This document shows positions 1 through 6,381 of a stretch of 16,717 nt of DNA, piece after piece. Source of the stretch: an uncultured Colwellia sp. GTDB lineage: Bacteria; Pseudomonadota; Gammaproteobacteria; Enterobacterales; Alteromonadaceae. Location: assembly GCA_913020705.1 (NCBI GenBank), contig CAJWBY010000101.1:1-16717 (forward strand), read 5' to 3'. A model generated the notes under the pieces. That model did no database searches. It worked only from the letters and a program-made list of their open reading frames with translations, and was not told where the DNA came from. Position 1 is the first letter of the stretch; every line of letters begins with the position of its first letter. Made by a program: the position numbers and the translations under genes.

Positions 1-651
1 CTTAAGCTCTCGGGACTTTCTCGAGGCTCAGTTGAAAACACTACGCCTAATGTATTAAGCGATATATATCGAGAAGATACAAATATTGTTATTTGGCAGC
101 GTAACCTTTCCAATGAATTAACGACTGCGGTCAGCGAATTTTTACAAAAAAATGCAACGAAAGCCGCAGTGCTCGCCGTAACACCTCAAAATACCCATGA
201 TGTACTCAGAGACACTTTTAGAGGATCTGAGGCATTAACAACCTTAAGTGATGATATTGCTTTATTAGTCGATATGTTTTGCTGCTTGTTTGATTTAAAG
301 CAAGCGGGATTAAGGTTGACCATACTTGATCGTGCTATGTGTCCTCGTTTTCATTTTGACCGTATTCCTTGTCGTTTAGTAACAACCTATCAAGGCATAG
401 CAACACAATGGCTTAATCACGCTGTCGTTGACCGGTCGAAACTAGGAGCAGGTAATCAAGGAAAGTCTGATGAGCAATCAGGGCTTTTCAATAATATAGA
501 AGATATTAATCGCCTTAGTGAAGGAGATGTAGCATTACTTAAAGGTGAAAATTGGGATGAAACCCAAGGAACAGGTCTTGTGCATCGCTCACCGCCTGTA
601 TCAGCCGGTGAGCGTCGCTTATTATTAACGCTCGATTTTATTAACGACTAA
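1..651 (+). CDS. DUF1826 domain protein, 5' end outside the window
   Basis: The frame is open from base 1 to the stop at 649-651, so the start lies upstream. A GTG at 169 is an internal codon, because the protein resembles the family well before it (for example IWQRNL, codons 31-36). The 216 codons present are close to the usual family length, so few residues are missing. The second half carries the conserved core: a D-R-A-M-C-P-R-F-H-F-D segment with H118 and D120, then R-L-V-T-T-Y-Q-G, and near the end H195-R-S-P and R205. The H-x-D, distal H and R ten residues later resemble the metal and co-substrate residues of Fe(II)/2-oxoglutarate oxygenases; that reading is my inference. The biochemical role of the family is unknown to me, but its genes are often found beside zinc-responsive GTPase and Zur genes, as here. 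It is followed after 15 bp by zrgA and probably shares its transcript. Confidence 0.85.
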   Translation, partial: LKLSGLSRGSVENTTPNVLSDIYREDTNIVIWQRNLSNELTTAVSEFLQKNATKAAVLAVTPQNTHDVLRDTFRGSEALTTLSDDIALLVDMFCCLFDLKQAGLRLTILDRAMCPRFHFDRIPCRLVTTYQGIATQWLNHAVVDRSKLGAGNQGKSDEQSGLFNNIEDINRLSEGDVALLKGENWDETQGTGLVHRSPPVSAGERRLLLTLDFIND

Positions 652-666
652 GAAAAAGAATATCGT

Positions 667-1233
667 ATGAAAAAAATGAGTATTGTAACCTTTGGCTTTG
701 TTTGTGTGATGTTTACGATGAATGCTTTTGCCGTTGAACATGTGAGCCATGTACATGGCTTAGCTGAAATGACCATTATTATTGAAAATGATAGATTAGA
801 AATTGAAGTAAAATCACCAGCAATCAATTTAGTAGGCTTTGAACATAAAGCGAGTACCCAAAAGCATATTGCAGCAGTAAATAAAGCTAAATTGCTGTTA
901 GACAACCCTAGGAAAATATTTTCATTCACAGGCGGGCATTGCAAATTAATAAATAAATCTCTCGATTTATCGCACATAATAAAAACGCATCATCATTCAG
1001 AAAAAGAATATGTAAAAAGTATAAATAAGCATGATAACCACAGTGGGGTAATGGCGCATTATTATTATCATTGTGAAAAAACATCAGCATTGTCTGCTAT
1101 CACTGTTACACTATTTGACCTGTTTCCGAGTCTGCAAAAAGTATATGTTATGTGGGCTACAGAAAATCAACAAGGTGCAATAACGCTAAGCGCCACAAAT
1201 AAAGTGATTAATTTGAGAGTGAACCATGAATAA
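667..1233 (+). CDS. zrgA: ZrgA-family periplasmic zinc-uptake protein (DUF2796)
   Basis: An exported 188-residue protein of the DUF2796/ZrgA family, named from the Vibrio cholerae zinc-regulated zrg cluster, where it takes part in zinc uptake. Residues 1-22 form a signal peptide ending A-F-A. The mature protein starts with a His cluster (VEHVSHVHG, residues 23-31), followed by the family segment S-P-A-I-N-L-V-G-F-E-H (51-60). More His residues lie in the middle (HHH near 108-110, KHDNH at 121-125), and two periplasmic cysteines (C92, C136) could form a disulphide. The His-rich linker is shorter than in many relatives. No strong ribosome site is visible; a weak A-rich stretch precedes ATG 667, and ATG 676 is a possible alternative. 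Its last 8 bases overlap zur, so the two are co-transcribed. A decayed copy of the same gene lies at 11124-11318. Confidence 0.9.
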   Translation: MKKMSIVTFGFVCVMFTMNAFAVEHVSHVHGLAEMTIIIENDRLEIEVKSPAINLVGFEHKASTQKHIAAVNKAKLLLDNPRKIFSFTGGHCKLINKSLDLSHIIKTHHHSEKEYVKSINKHDNHSGVMAHYYYHCEKTSALSAITVTLFDLFPSLQKVYVMWATENQQGAITLSATNKVINLRVNHE

Positions 1234-1687
1234 CGTAAACACTATTATCGAACATGCTGAAAAATACTGTAAAAGCCATGGTGCTCGGTTAACCATTAAA
1301 AGAAAACAAGTATTATCTTCGTTGGTTCAATCAGAAAAAGCGCTTTCTGCTTATGACGTAATTGATTTATGTAAAAAATACTTTGATGAAAAGATTCCAG
1401 CGATGTCGGTATATCGAATTTTAGAGTTTTTAGAAAATGAAAAGCTAGTACATAAATTAAAGTTAGCCAATAAGTATGTCGCCTGCTCACACATTACTTG
1501 TAACCATGCTCACGGTGTGCCGCAATTTTTAATTTGTGGCGTTTGTGATCAAGTCAAAGAAATCAGTATTAATCAATCAATAATGTCTGAACTTAAAAAT
1601 GGTGTCGAGAATGCTGGATTTCAATTAGTTAGTCCGCAACTTGAAATGAATTGTATTTGTAATAGTTGCCTAGAAAAGGCAGCTTAA
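1226..1687 (+). CDS. zur: Zinc uptake regulator Zur (Fur family)
   Basis: A 153-residue Fur-family repressor that I assign to Zur. The N-terminal winged helix carries RLTIKR (21-26) and a recognition helix around M60-S-V-Y-R-I-L. The C-terminal part has the two structural CxxC pairs, C104/C107 and C145/C148. The regulatory zinc site expected from E. coli Zur (H77, C88, H96, E111) is present as H76, C87, a His at 94 or 96, and E112. With zinc bound it should repress the operators listed at 4096, 6253, 16048 and 16072; that link is inferred. A GAGAG sequence at 1217-1221 precedes the ATG, which lies inside the end of zrgA. The association with zrgA, a metal GTPase and Zur-type boxes argues for Zur rather than Fur. 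A divergent paralogue is at 11324-11800. Confidence 0.93.
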   Translation: MNNVNTIIEHAEKYCKSHGARLTIKRKQVLSSLVQSEKALSAYDVIDLCKKYFDEKIPAMSVYRILEFLENEKLVHKLKLANKYVACSHITCNHAHGVPQFLICGVCDQVKEISINQSIMSELKNGVENAGFQLVSPQLEMNCICNSCLEKAA

Positions 1688-1711
1688 CCGTTATAAATTT
1701 AAAGAGAAGAA

Positions 1712-2107
1712 ATGAAAACTGTCCAAGAATACACCGATAAGTTTGCTATTGGTTTATCAATGTTATGCGCAATACATTGCTTATTATTACCACTTTTATT
1801 AGTCGCATTACCTAGCATTAGTGCATTACAAATTGAAAATGAAGCTTTTCATTTTTGGATGTTAGCGGCTGTTATACCGACAAGTCTTTATGCACTGTCT
1901 ATAGGCTGTAAAAAACACCAACGTTATCGTCTACTTTCTTGGGGGATTTCTGGACTTATTTTAATGCTAACCGCTGTCTTTTTTGGCCATGATATTGCAG
2001 GTGAGTCTGGTGAAAAAATATTAACCTTATTGGGGGCAATATTAGTTGTTGTGGCACACTGGGGTAATTTTCGTCGCTGTCAGCAGCACAAAAGCTGTAC
2101 TCACTAA
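1712..2107 (+). CDS. MerC-domain inner membrane protein
   Basis: A 131-residue integral membrane protein with about four hydrophobic segments (near residues 11-33, 48-64, 75-92 and 100-117), the size and topology of the MerC family. MerC proteins of mercury operons take up Hg(II) through membrane-embedded cysteines. Here the first helix contains C19-x2-H22-C23, and the C-terminal tail has two more Cys with His (C-Q-Q-H-K-S-C-T-H). Nothing else of a mercury operon (merA, merT, merP, merR) is present. Its place between zur and a SEC-C/GTPase pair suggests zinc rather than mercury as the cargo; this is inference. A good ribosome site (AGAGAAG) precedes the ATG and the gap from zur is 24 bp, consistent with one operon. 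Confidence 0.82.
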   Translation: MKTVQEYTDKFAIGLSMLCAIHCLLLPLLLVALPSISALQIENEAFHFWMLAAVIPTSLYALSIGCKKHQRYRLLSWGISGLILMLTAVFFGHDIAGESGEKILTLLGAILVVVAHWGNFRRCQQHKSCTH

Positions 2108-2205
2108 TATATCCATAATGAAACGTTATTATTGTAAAATGATCGAAAAAATGATTCTTCACCTTAAAAAAGACCAAAATAAAAGCTCACTTAAAAGACT
2201 TAAAA

Positions 2206-2376
2206 ATGAATAAAGAAAATAGTAATCAACCATTAACCGACAATGAAAGCTGTTGTAGTAAATCAAGTTGTTGTGAGCCACCACCAGCGACAATAAGATT
2301 ATCAGAGCCTAAAATTGGACGTAATGATCCTTGTCCTTGTAATAGTGGCCGTAAATTTAAAAAATGTTGCGGTTAA
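2206..2376 (+). CDS. Small SEC-C motif protein with paired cysteines (56 aa)
   Basis: A small protein whose last 19 residues ([19 protein letters not shown]) are a textbook SEC-C zinc motif: C43-x-C45-x8-C54-C55. The motif is known at the C-terminus of SecA and in many small zinc proteins. Upstream are two further double-Cys groups, C16-C17 and C22-C23, giving eight cysteines in 56 residues, spaced by a Pro-rich linker (PPPA). There is no signal peptide, so it should be cytoplasmic. The frame has an in-frame stop at 2152-2154, and ATG 2206 is the first ATG after it. The ribosome site is weak. The gene lies 23 bp before the GTPase gene and is probably co-transcribed. It may be a small zinc carrier or partner of the GTPase, but that is only suggested by position. 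Confidence 0.82.
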   Translation: MNKENSNQPLTDNESCCSKSSCCEPPPATIRLSEPKIGRNDPCPCNSGRKFKKCCG

Positions 2377-2399
2377 CTTTATATTATAAGGAAGGTTAG

Positions 2400-3392
2400 A
2401 TGCAGTCTAAAAAAATAATCGCCGTTCCTACCAATATCATTACTGGTTTTTTGGGTGTAGGAAAAACATCTGCAATTTTACATTTATTAAAAAACAAACC
2501 CAAAGGTGAACGTTGGGCTATTTTAGTTAATGAATTTGGTGAAATTGGCGTTGATGGTAGTTTAATGGTGGGTGAATATTCAGAGCACCACGGTGTATAT
2601 ATTCAAGAAGTACCGGGTGGCTGTATGTGTTGTGCTGCTGGTGTATCAATGCAAGTTGCACTTAATCAACTTTTAAAACGAGCAAAACCTGATCGCTTGT
2701 TAATAGAACCAACAGGTCTTGGTCATCCAAAAGAAGTATTAAAAGTACTGTCTGCAGAGCATTATCAAACGGTACTTACTTTACAAAAAACGATAACCTT
2801 AGTTGATGCGAGGAATCTATCAGACCAGCGTTACACAACACATGATATTTTTAATCAGCAAATAGCTATTGCTAATACCGTTATTGGTAATAAAATGGAT
2901 GTATATAGAGATGGGGATAAAGAAAAATTAATTAATTATGTAAAATCACACAGTCAAACCAATGCTAATGTTCATTTTTCACATCAAGGTAATATTACGC
3001 TTTCACAATTAGCAGGAACAACTTCTCTCGGCTTACCTTCAAAGTCTCACCATCATGAAACTGAACAAGCATTAATTCCAAATTTACCCATGCCTGAATG
3101 CGGTTTTATTAAAGCATTAAATACCGGAGAAGGCTTTAGTAGTATTGGCTGGCGATTTTCATCCAAAAAAGTTTTCAATTACCATAAATTACAGACATTT
3201 TTAACCTATGCTACTGCTGAACGTATAAAAGCTGTATTTATCACAGAACTGGGTACGTTTGGATATAATATTGCCATCGATGGCTTAACAGAAAGCGCAC
3301 TTAATGACGCTAAAGAAAGCCGTATAGAAATAATATCACAACAGATAGATGATTCGCTTGAAGCACAACTAATGGCCTGCATTATCTATTAA
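2400..3392 (+). CDS. COG0523/CobW-family GTP-binding zinc metallochaperone-like protein
   Basis: A 330-residue G3E-family GTPase. The P-loop is G16-F-L-G-V-G-K22-T23, the family CxCC metal motif is C75-M-C77-C78, and the base-recognition motif is N164-K-M-D167. A short His run (HHHE, near residues 217-220) lies in the linker before the C-terminal domain. Zur-regulated COG0523 proteins (ZigA, YeiR, ZagA types) are thought to hand zinc to client enzymes under zinc shortage; CobW in cobalamin synthesis is the alternative, but no cobalamin genes are near. A strong ribosome site (AAGGAAGG) precedes the ATG. It is the last gene of the plus-strand operon and ends 37 bp from the convergent DUF3299 gene. 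The family is clear; the subfamily and client are not. Confidence 0.9.
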   Translation: MQSKKIIAVPTNIITGFLGVGKTSAILHLLKNKPKGERWAILVNEFGEIGVDGSLMVGEYSEHHGVYIQEVPGGCMCCAAGVSMQVALNQLLKRAKPDRLLIEPTGLGHPKEVLKVLSAEHYQTVLTLQKTITLVDARNLSDQRYTTHDIFNQQIAIANTVIGNKMDVYRDGDKEKLINYVKSHSQTNANVHFSHQGNITLSQLAGTTSLGLPSKSHHHETEQALIPNLPMPECGFIKALNTGEGFSSIGWRFSSKKVFNYHKLQTFLTYATAERIKAVFITELGTFGYNIAIDGLTESALNDAKESRIEIISQQIDDSLEAQLMACIIY

Positions 3393-3429
3393 ATTATTTT
3401 TACAATACCTAACGATACAATTATAAGAA

Positions 3430-4062
3430 TTATTCATCGTTGTAAAGCTCAAACGCATGCATTTCCATTGAATAAGCTGCCGTTGCCATGTCATTTTCAA
3501 CAAGTGACGTTTTTATTATGCCAGAAATCCAATAGGCATCGTAAAGTGATTCAAGTTTCAGTCCTTGTGGGTAATGCACGAAAATGGTTTGGTTAGGCGG
3601 CGGTGGTGGCAAATGTAGGCATGCACCAAAAAATGGTACCAAGAAAAATTGTGTCACATTTTGGTCGTCATCAAACTCTAGAGGCACAATAAAAGCAGGG
3701 ATTTTAATTGGAGCATTGTTAACTATCGCCTTTACATTTGTAGATATTAACGCTTGTTGATAACGATCATCTCCATTATTTGTTACCTCACTTTTCAAAG
3801 TATTGCTTAATATATCTTCAGCTGAGCCATCAACAATTTCATCAAGATAACTTGGTGGATTTAGCAGAGCATCTAAGTCATCTTCAGGCAACAGATCAGT
3901 CCATTCTGTTTGCAAAAAAGCGGACACAGGTAACACTTCACTTTCTGTCGTTATTTGATTTTCTGTGGCTACATTTTGCTTTGTGGGTGAGATGCTATTA
4001 TTTGATTGTTCGCATGCCAGTAATAATACGCTTAGGATGATGACAAGACTTAATTTGATCAT
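3430..4062 (-). CDS. DUF3299 lipoprotein
   Basis: A 210-residue exported lipoprotein. I place the start at 4062: it gives a compact signal peptide with lipobox L-L-A-C (Cys17). The frame stays open to an upstream ATG at 4128, but that ATG lies inside the 53-nt palindrome and would add a 22-residue leader that fits no signal peptide. The DUF3299 core is easy to recognise: I-P-A-F-I-V-P-L-E-F-D followed by F-F-L-V-P-F-F-G-A-C-L-H-L-P-P-P-P-P-N-Q, a Pro-rich stretch with Cys and His that could bind metal. Family members are frequent beside FtsX-like ABC transporters and ZrgA genes in Vibrio and its relatives, which matches the divergent ATPase and permease here. It is probably the membrane-anchored accessory part of that system. 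The biochemical function is unknown. Confidence 0.85.
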   Translation of the reverse strand: MIKLSLVIILSVLLLACEQSNNSISPTKQNVATENQITTESEVLPVSAFLQTEWTDLLPEDDLDALLNPPSYLDEIVDGSAEDILSNTLKSEVTNNGDDRYQQALISTNVKAIVNNAPIKIPAFIVPLEFDDDQNVTQFFLVPFFGACLHLPPPPPNQTIFVHYPQGLKLESLYDAYWISGIIKTSLVENDMATAAYSMEMHAFELYNDE

Positions 4063-4078
4063 AAATATCAGGCTAAAT

Positions 4079-4131
4079 AATTTGTTTAATAAGTTAATGA
4101 TACATTGTATCATTAACTTATTAAACAAATT
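4079..4131. repeat. Perfect 53-nt palindrome in the divergent promoter
   Basis: Two 26-bp arms (4079-4104 and 4106-4131) are exact reverse complements around the single base T4105. I checked every pair by eye. It lies between the lipoprotein start (4062) and the ATPase start (4160), so it can serve both promoters alike. With only one central base it is better suited as a DNA operator for a dimeric repressor, or a pair of dimers, than as an RNA hairpin. Its centre resembles a Zur box (see 4096-4114). Confidence 0.95.
4096..4114. promoter_or_regulatory. Candidate Zur box in the divergent zrg-type promoter
   Basis: The palindrome core reads AATGATACATTGTATCATT. It agrees with the gammaproteobacterial Zur consensus AATGTTATANTATAACATT at 14 of 18 defined positions, by my count. 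It also shares TA-x-A-T-T-G-T-A with the box at 16072-16090 in the same window. It probably represses the lipoprotein and the ABC genes when zinc is plentiful; this is inferred from sequence and gene content. Confidence 0.6.
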
Positions 4132-4159
4132 TTAGTTGTATTGAGTAACCTGATAAACC

Positions 4160-4852
4160 ATGACAATTAACCTTTCTAATCTTCGGTTTAGCTACCCAGA
4201 ACAATCACATTTACTTGTGTTAGACATTCCATCTTGGTCAGTATCAGCAGGTGAACATACACTTATTTACGGTTCATCAGGCAGTGGAAAATCTACACTA
4301 TTAAATATTTTAAACGGTTTGCTCTCGGTAAATAGTGGTCATGTAAAAGTGCTTGGCCAACACTTAAATAAAATGACAAGTCGGCAGCGTGATAACTTTA
4401 GATCAAATAATATCGGCTATATTTTTCAACAATTTAATTTAATTCCTTATCTCAATGCCATCGATAATATTCAACTCGCAAGCTATTTTTCAAAATCAAA
4501 GTCAAAGTCAAAATTTTCACTAAATGAAGAAATAAAAGCATTGCTAAAAACCTTAAACTTGCAAGAAAAAGACTGGAATAAGCCAGTTCGTTCGCTAAGT
4601 ATTGGCCAACAGCAACGTATTGCTATTGCACGTGCACTAATCAATAAACCTACTTTGTTAATTGCCGATGAGCCAACATCTTCACTTGATCAAGAAAATA
4701 GAGATTCTTTTATGGCGCTATTAATGTCAATAGTTGAAGAGAATAACATTACATTATTATTTGTGAGTCATGACATGTCATTATCACATTACTTTACTCG
4801 TGTTGAGTCGTTAAATGATATTAATCAAATAGAGTGTGAACATGCTAATTAA
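4160..4852 (+). CDS. ABC transporter ATP-binding protein, LolD/MacB type
   Basis: A 230-residue ABC ATPase with all motifs intact: Walker A G38-SSGSGKST46, Q-loop at Q90/Q91, signature LSIGQQQ (146-152), Walker B LLIADE (166-171), D-loop SSLD and the switch H204. The pattern matches the LolD/FtsE/MacB group that works with FtsX-type permeases in extracting or moving molecules at the periplasmic face, not the ZnuC group of classical zinc importers. An SK-repeat (residues 111-118) sits in the helical region, encoded by short tandem TCAAAG-like repeats. The gene overlaps its permease by 11 bp. With ZrgA and the DUF3299 lipoprotein it resembles the Zrg zinc-uptake cluster of Vibrio cholerae; I do not assign it a letter. 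No strong ribosome site is visible before ATG 4160. Confidence 0.9.
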   Translation: MTINLSNLRFSYPEQSHLLVLDIPSWSVSAGEHTLIYGSSGSGKSTLLNILNGLLSVNSGHVKVLGQHLNKMTSRQRDNFRSNNIGYIFQQFNLIPYLNAIDNIQLASYFSKSKSKSKFSLNEEIKALLKTLNLQEKDWNKPVRSLSIGQQQRIAIARALINKPTLLIADEPTSSLDQENRDSFMALLMSIVEENNITLLFVSHDMSLSHYFTRVESLNDINQIECEHAN

Positions 4853-6107
4853 GCTTGCCGTAAAAAGTCTACGTGACCGCAAAGGCTCTGTTTTATTATC
4901 TATTATCGCAATGACCGTCAGTATCTTCGTATTGCTAGGTGTTGAGCATATTCGATACCAAACAAAGGAGAGCTTTGCCAATACTGTTTCCGGCACTGAT
5001 TTGATTGTAGGTGCAAGAACTGGCAGCTTAAACTTATTACTCTATTCTGTTTTTAAAATTGGTAGCCCGACCAATAATATAAGCTGGCGTTCTTTTGAAA
5101 AAATAGCGCGTAACACCAAAGTAAAATGGGCTGTTCCTCTATCGCTTGGTGATTCACATAAAGGCTTTAGAGTATTAGGTACAGATCAGAGATATTTCGA
5201 ACACTTTAGCTATGGTAACCAACACCGCCTATTATTTGAAAAAGGAAGCGCTTTTGATGATGTATTTGATGTGATTTTAGGGTATCAAGTTGCCGATAAA
5301 TTGGGTTATCAATTGGGTGACAAAATTGTGCTTGCTCACGGTATAGCTAAAACTAGCTTTAACTTACATACCGACAAACCATTCACTATTGTTGGTATTT
5401 TAGCGCCTACAGGTACACCAGTAGATCAAACATTACATGTAAGTTTACAAGGAATAGAAGCAATACATTCAAATGGAGAAAATATTAACGCTTCTCAAAC
5501 AGCAAGTATAAGTAAAGAGTACCATCAACATAAACAGTCTGAATTTACGCATTTACAACCGAAAAGCATTACCGCTTTAATGTTAGGGCTTAAATCAAAA
5601 ATGTCGACATTTAAAACACAACGCGAAATTAACAATGACACGCAAGAACCTTTACTTGCCATCTTGCCTGGTGTGGCATTATCAGAACTTTGGCAAATGA
5701 TGAAAATTTTGGAAAATACGTTGTTTTTAGTCTCTTTTTTGGTGTTTATTTCAGCCAGTTTAGGCGTGAGTGCCATGCTAGTATCTTCAATTAAACAACG
5801 CGCTAAAGAAATTCAGCTGCTTAGAGTTATTGGAGCGCCTCCTCTCTTTTTATTTTATCTGATTGAATTAGAAGCATTATTTATTGCAACAATAAGTAGT
5901 ATTTTGGGTGCGGTAATATTGATAGTAAGCTTATTGTTTGCGCAAAGTTATTTAGCCTCCTATTTTGGTTTACAGATCAGTGTGAACATATTCTCAATCA
6001 ATACGCTAAAGCTAATAGTAGGAATACTTAGCGTATCACTAATCGCCGCCACAATACCTTCTATTATTGGTTACATACAATCTAAAAAACACACCATATT
6101 AGACTAA
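4842..6107 (+). CDS. ABC transporter permease, FtsX/MacB type
   Basis: A 421-residue FtsX-like permease. One N-terminal membrane helix (about residues 15-36) is followed by a large periplasmic domain (about 45-280) and three C-terminal helices (about 290-312, 333-370, 388-412), the usual LolC/LolE/MacB topology. I prefer ATG 4842 over the GTG at 4836 because TAGAG at 4830-4834 is then seven bases from the start. The gene overlaps the ATPase gene by 11 bp, so translation is probably coupled. Several His residues lie in the periplasmic loop around 215-235, but no clear metal motif is visible. It is likely the membrane part of the Zrg-type zinc system under the palindromic operator. No convincing terminator follows. 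Confidence 0.88.
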   Translation: MLIKLAVKSLRDRKGSVLLSIIAMTVSIFVLLGVEHIRYQTKESFANTVSGTDLIVGARTGSLNLLLYSVFKIGSPTNNISWRSFEKIARNTKVKWAVPLSLGDSHKGFRVLGTDQRYFEHFSYGNQHRLLFEKGSAFDDVFDVILGYQVADKLGYQLGDKIVLAHGIAKTSFNLHTDKPFTIVGILAPTGTPVDQTLHVSLQGIEAIHSNGENINASQTASISKEYHQHKQSEFTHLQPKSITALMLGLKSKMSTFKTQREINNDTQEPLLAILPGVALSELWQMMKILENTLFLVSFLVFISASLGVSAMLVSSIKQRAKEIQLLRVIGAPPLFLFYLIELEALFIATISSILGAVILIVSLLFAQSYLASYFGLQISVNIFSINTLKLIVGILSVSLIAATIPSIIGYIQSKKHTILD

Positions 6108-6241
6108 ACAGCAACCTTACATTACAAAGTACATCAGCTATAAGCTGTAATAAATCAATGATAAGTAGTGATAAATATAGTTAGATACAATAATAAAGTC
6201 TCTAAGAATATAAACATAATTTTCTCAATTTATTTTATGAC

Positions 6242-6270
6242 TTGAATACATCAATGTTACGTTATAACAT
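6242..6270 (+). promoter_or_regulatory. Possible promoter of the M1 peptidase operon
   Basis: TTGAAT (6242-6247) and TAACAT (6265-6270), spaced by 17 bp, resemble a sigma-70 promoter. The -10 element falls within the Zur-type box, which would suit repression by blocking polymerase. Assigned by eye only. Confidence 0.4.
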
Positions 6271-6271
6271 A
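6253..6271. promoter_or_regulatory. Candidate Zur box upstream of the M1 peptidase
   Basis: AATGTTACGTTATAACATA matches the Zur consensus AATGTTATANTATAACATT at 15 of 18 defined positions by my count, with GTTA and TATAAC half-sites intact. It lies about 110 bp before the peptidase start, in the 274-bp gap after the permease gene. Apart from this box and the overlapping promoter I see no further signal in that gap. Confidence 0.7.
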
Positions 6272-6381
6272 ACAAATAAAGCTCATCGTTAATTTGATGA
6301 TGTATACAAAACATCAGTAAATGTTATGTAAACAGCTACAAAAATAAAGCTTAATTATAAAAATGTATAAAAAGGAACCTC

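Noticed and set aside
2122..2140. A Zur-box-like sequence (GTTAT...GTAAA) upstream of the SEC-C gene
   Set aside because: The half-sites are separated by four bases instead of three and the right half-site is imperfect, so it does not fit the other boxes.
2118..2213. A 31-codon plus-strand frame starting at ATG 2118, between the MerC and SEC-C genes
   Set aside because: No ribosome site, no recognisable feature, and its end overlaps the better supported SEC-C gene start. Probably chance in AT-rich DNA.
4063..4128. An N-terminal extension of the DUF3299 lipoprotein to the ATG at 4128
   Set aside because: That start is inside the palindromic operator, and the added residues spoil an otherwise ordinary lipoprotein signal peptide beginning at 4062.
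6135..6147. A CAGCT/AGCTG hairpin after the permease gene as a terminator
   Set aside because: Only five base pairs with no T-run after it.
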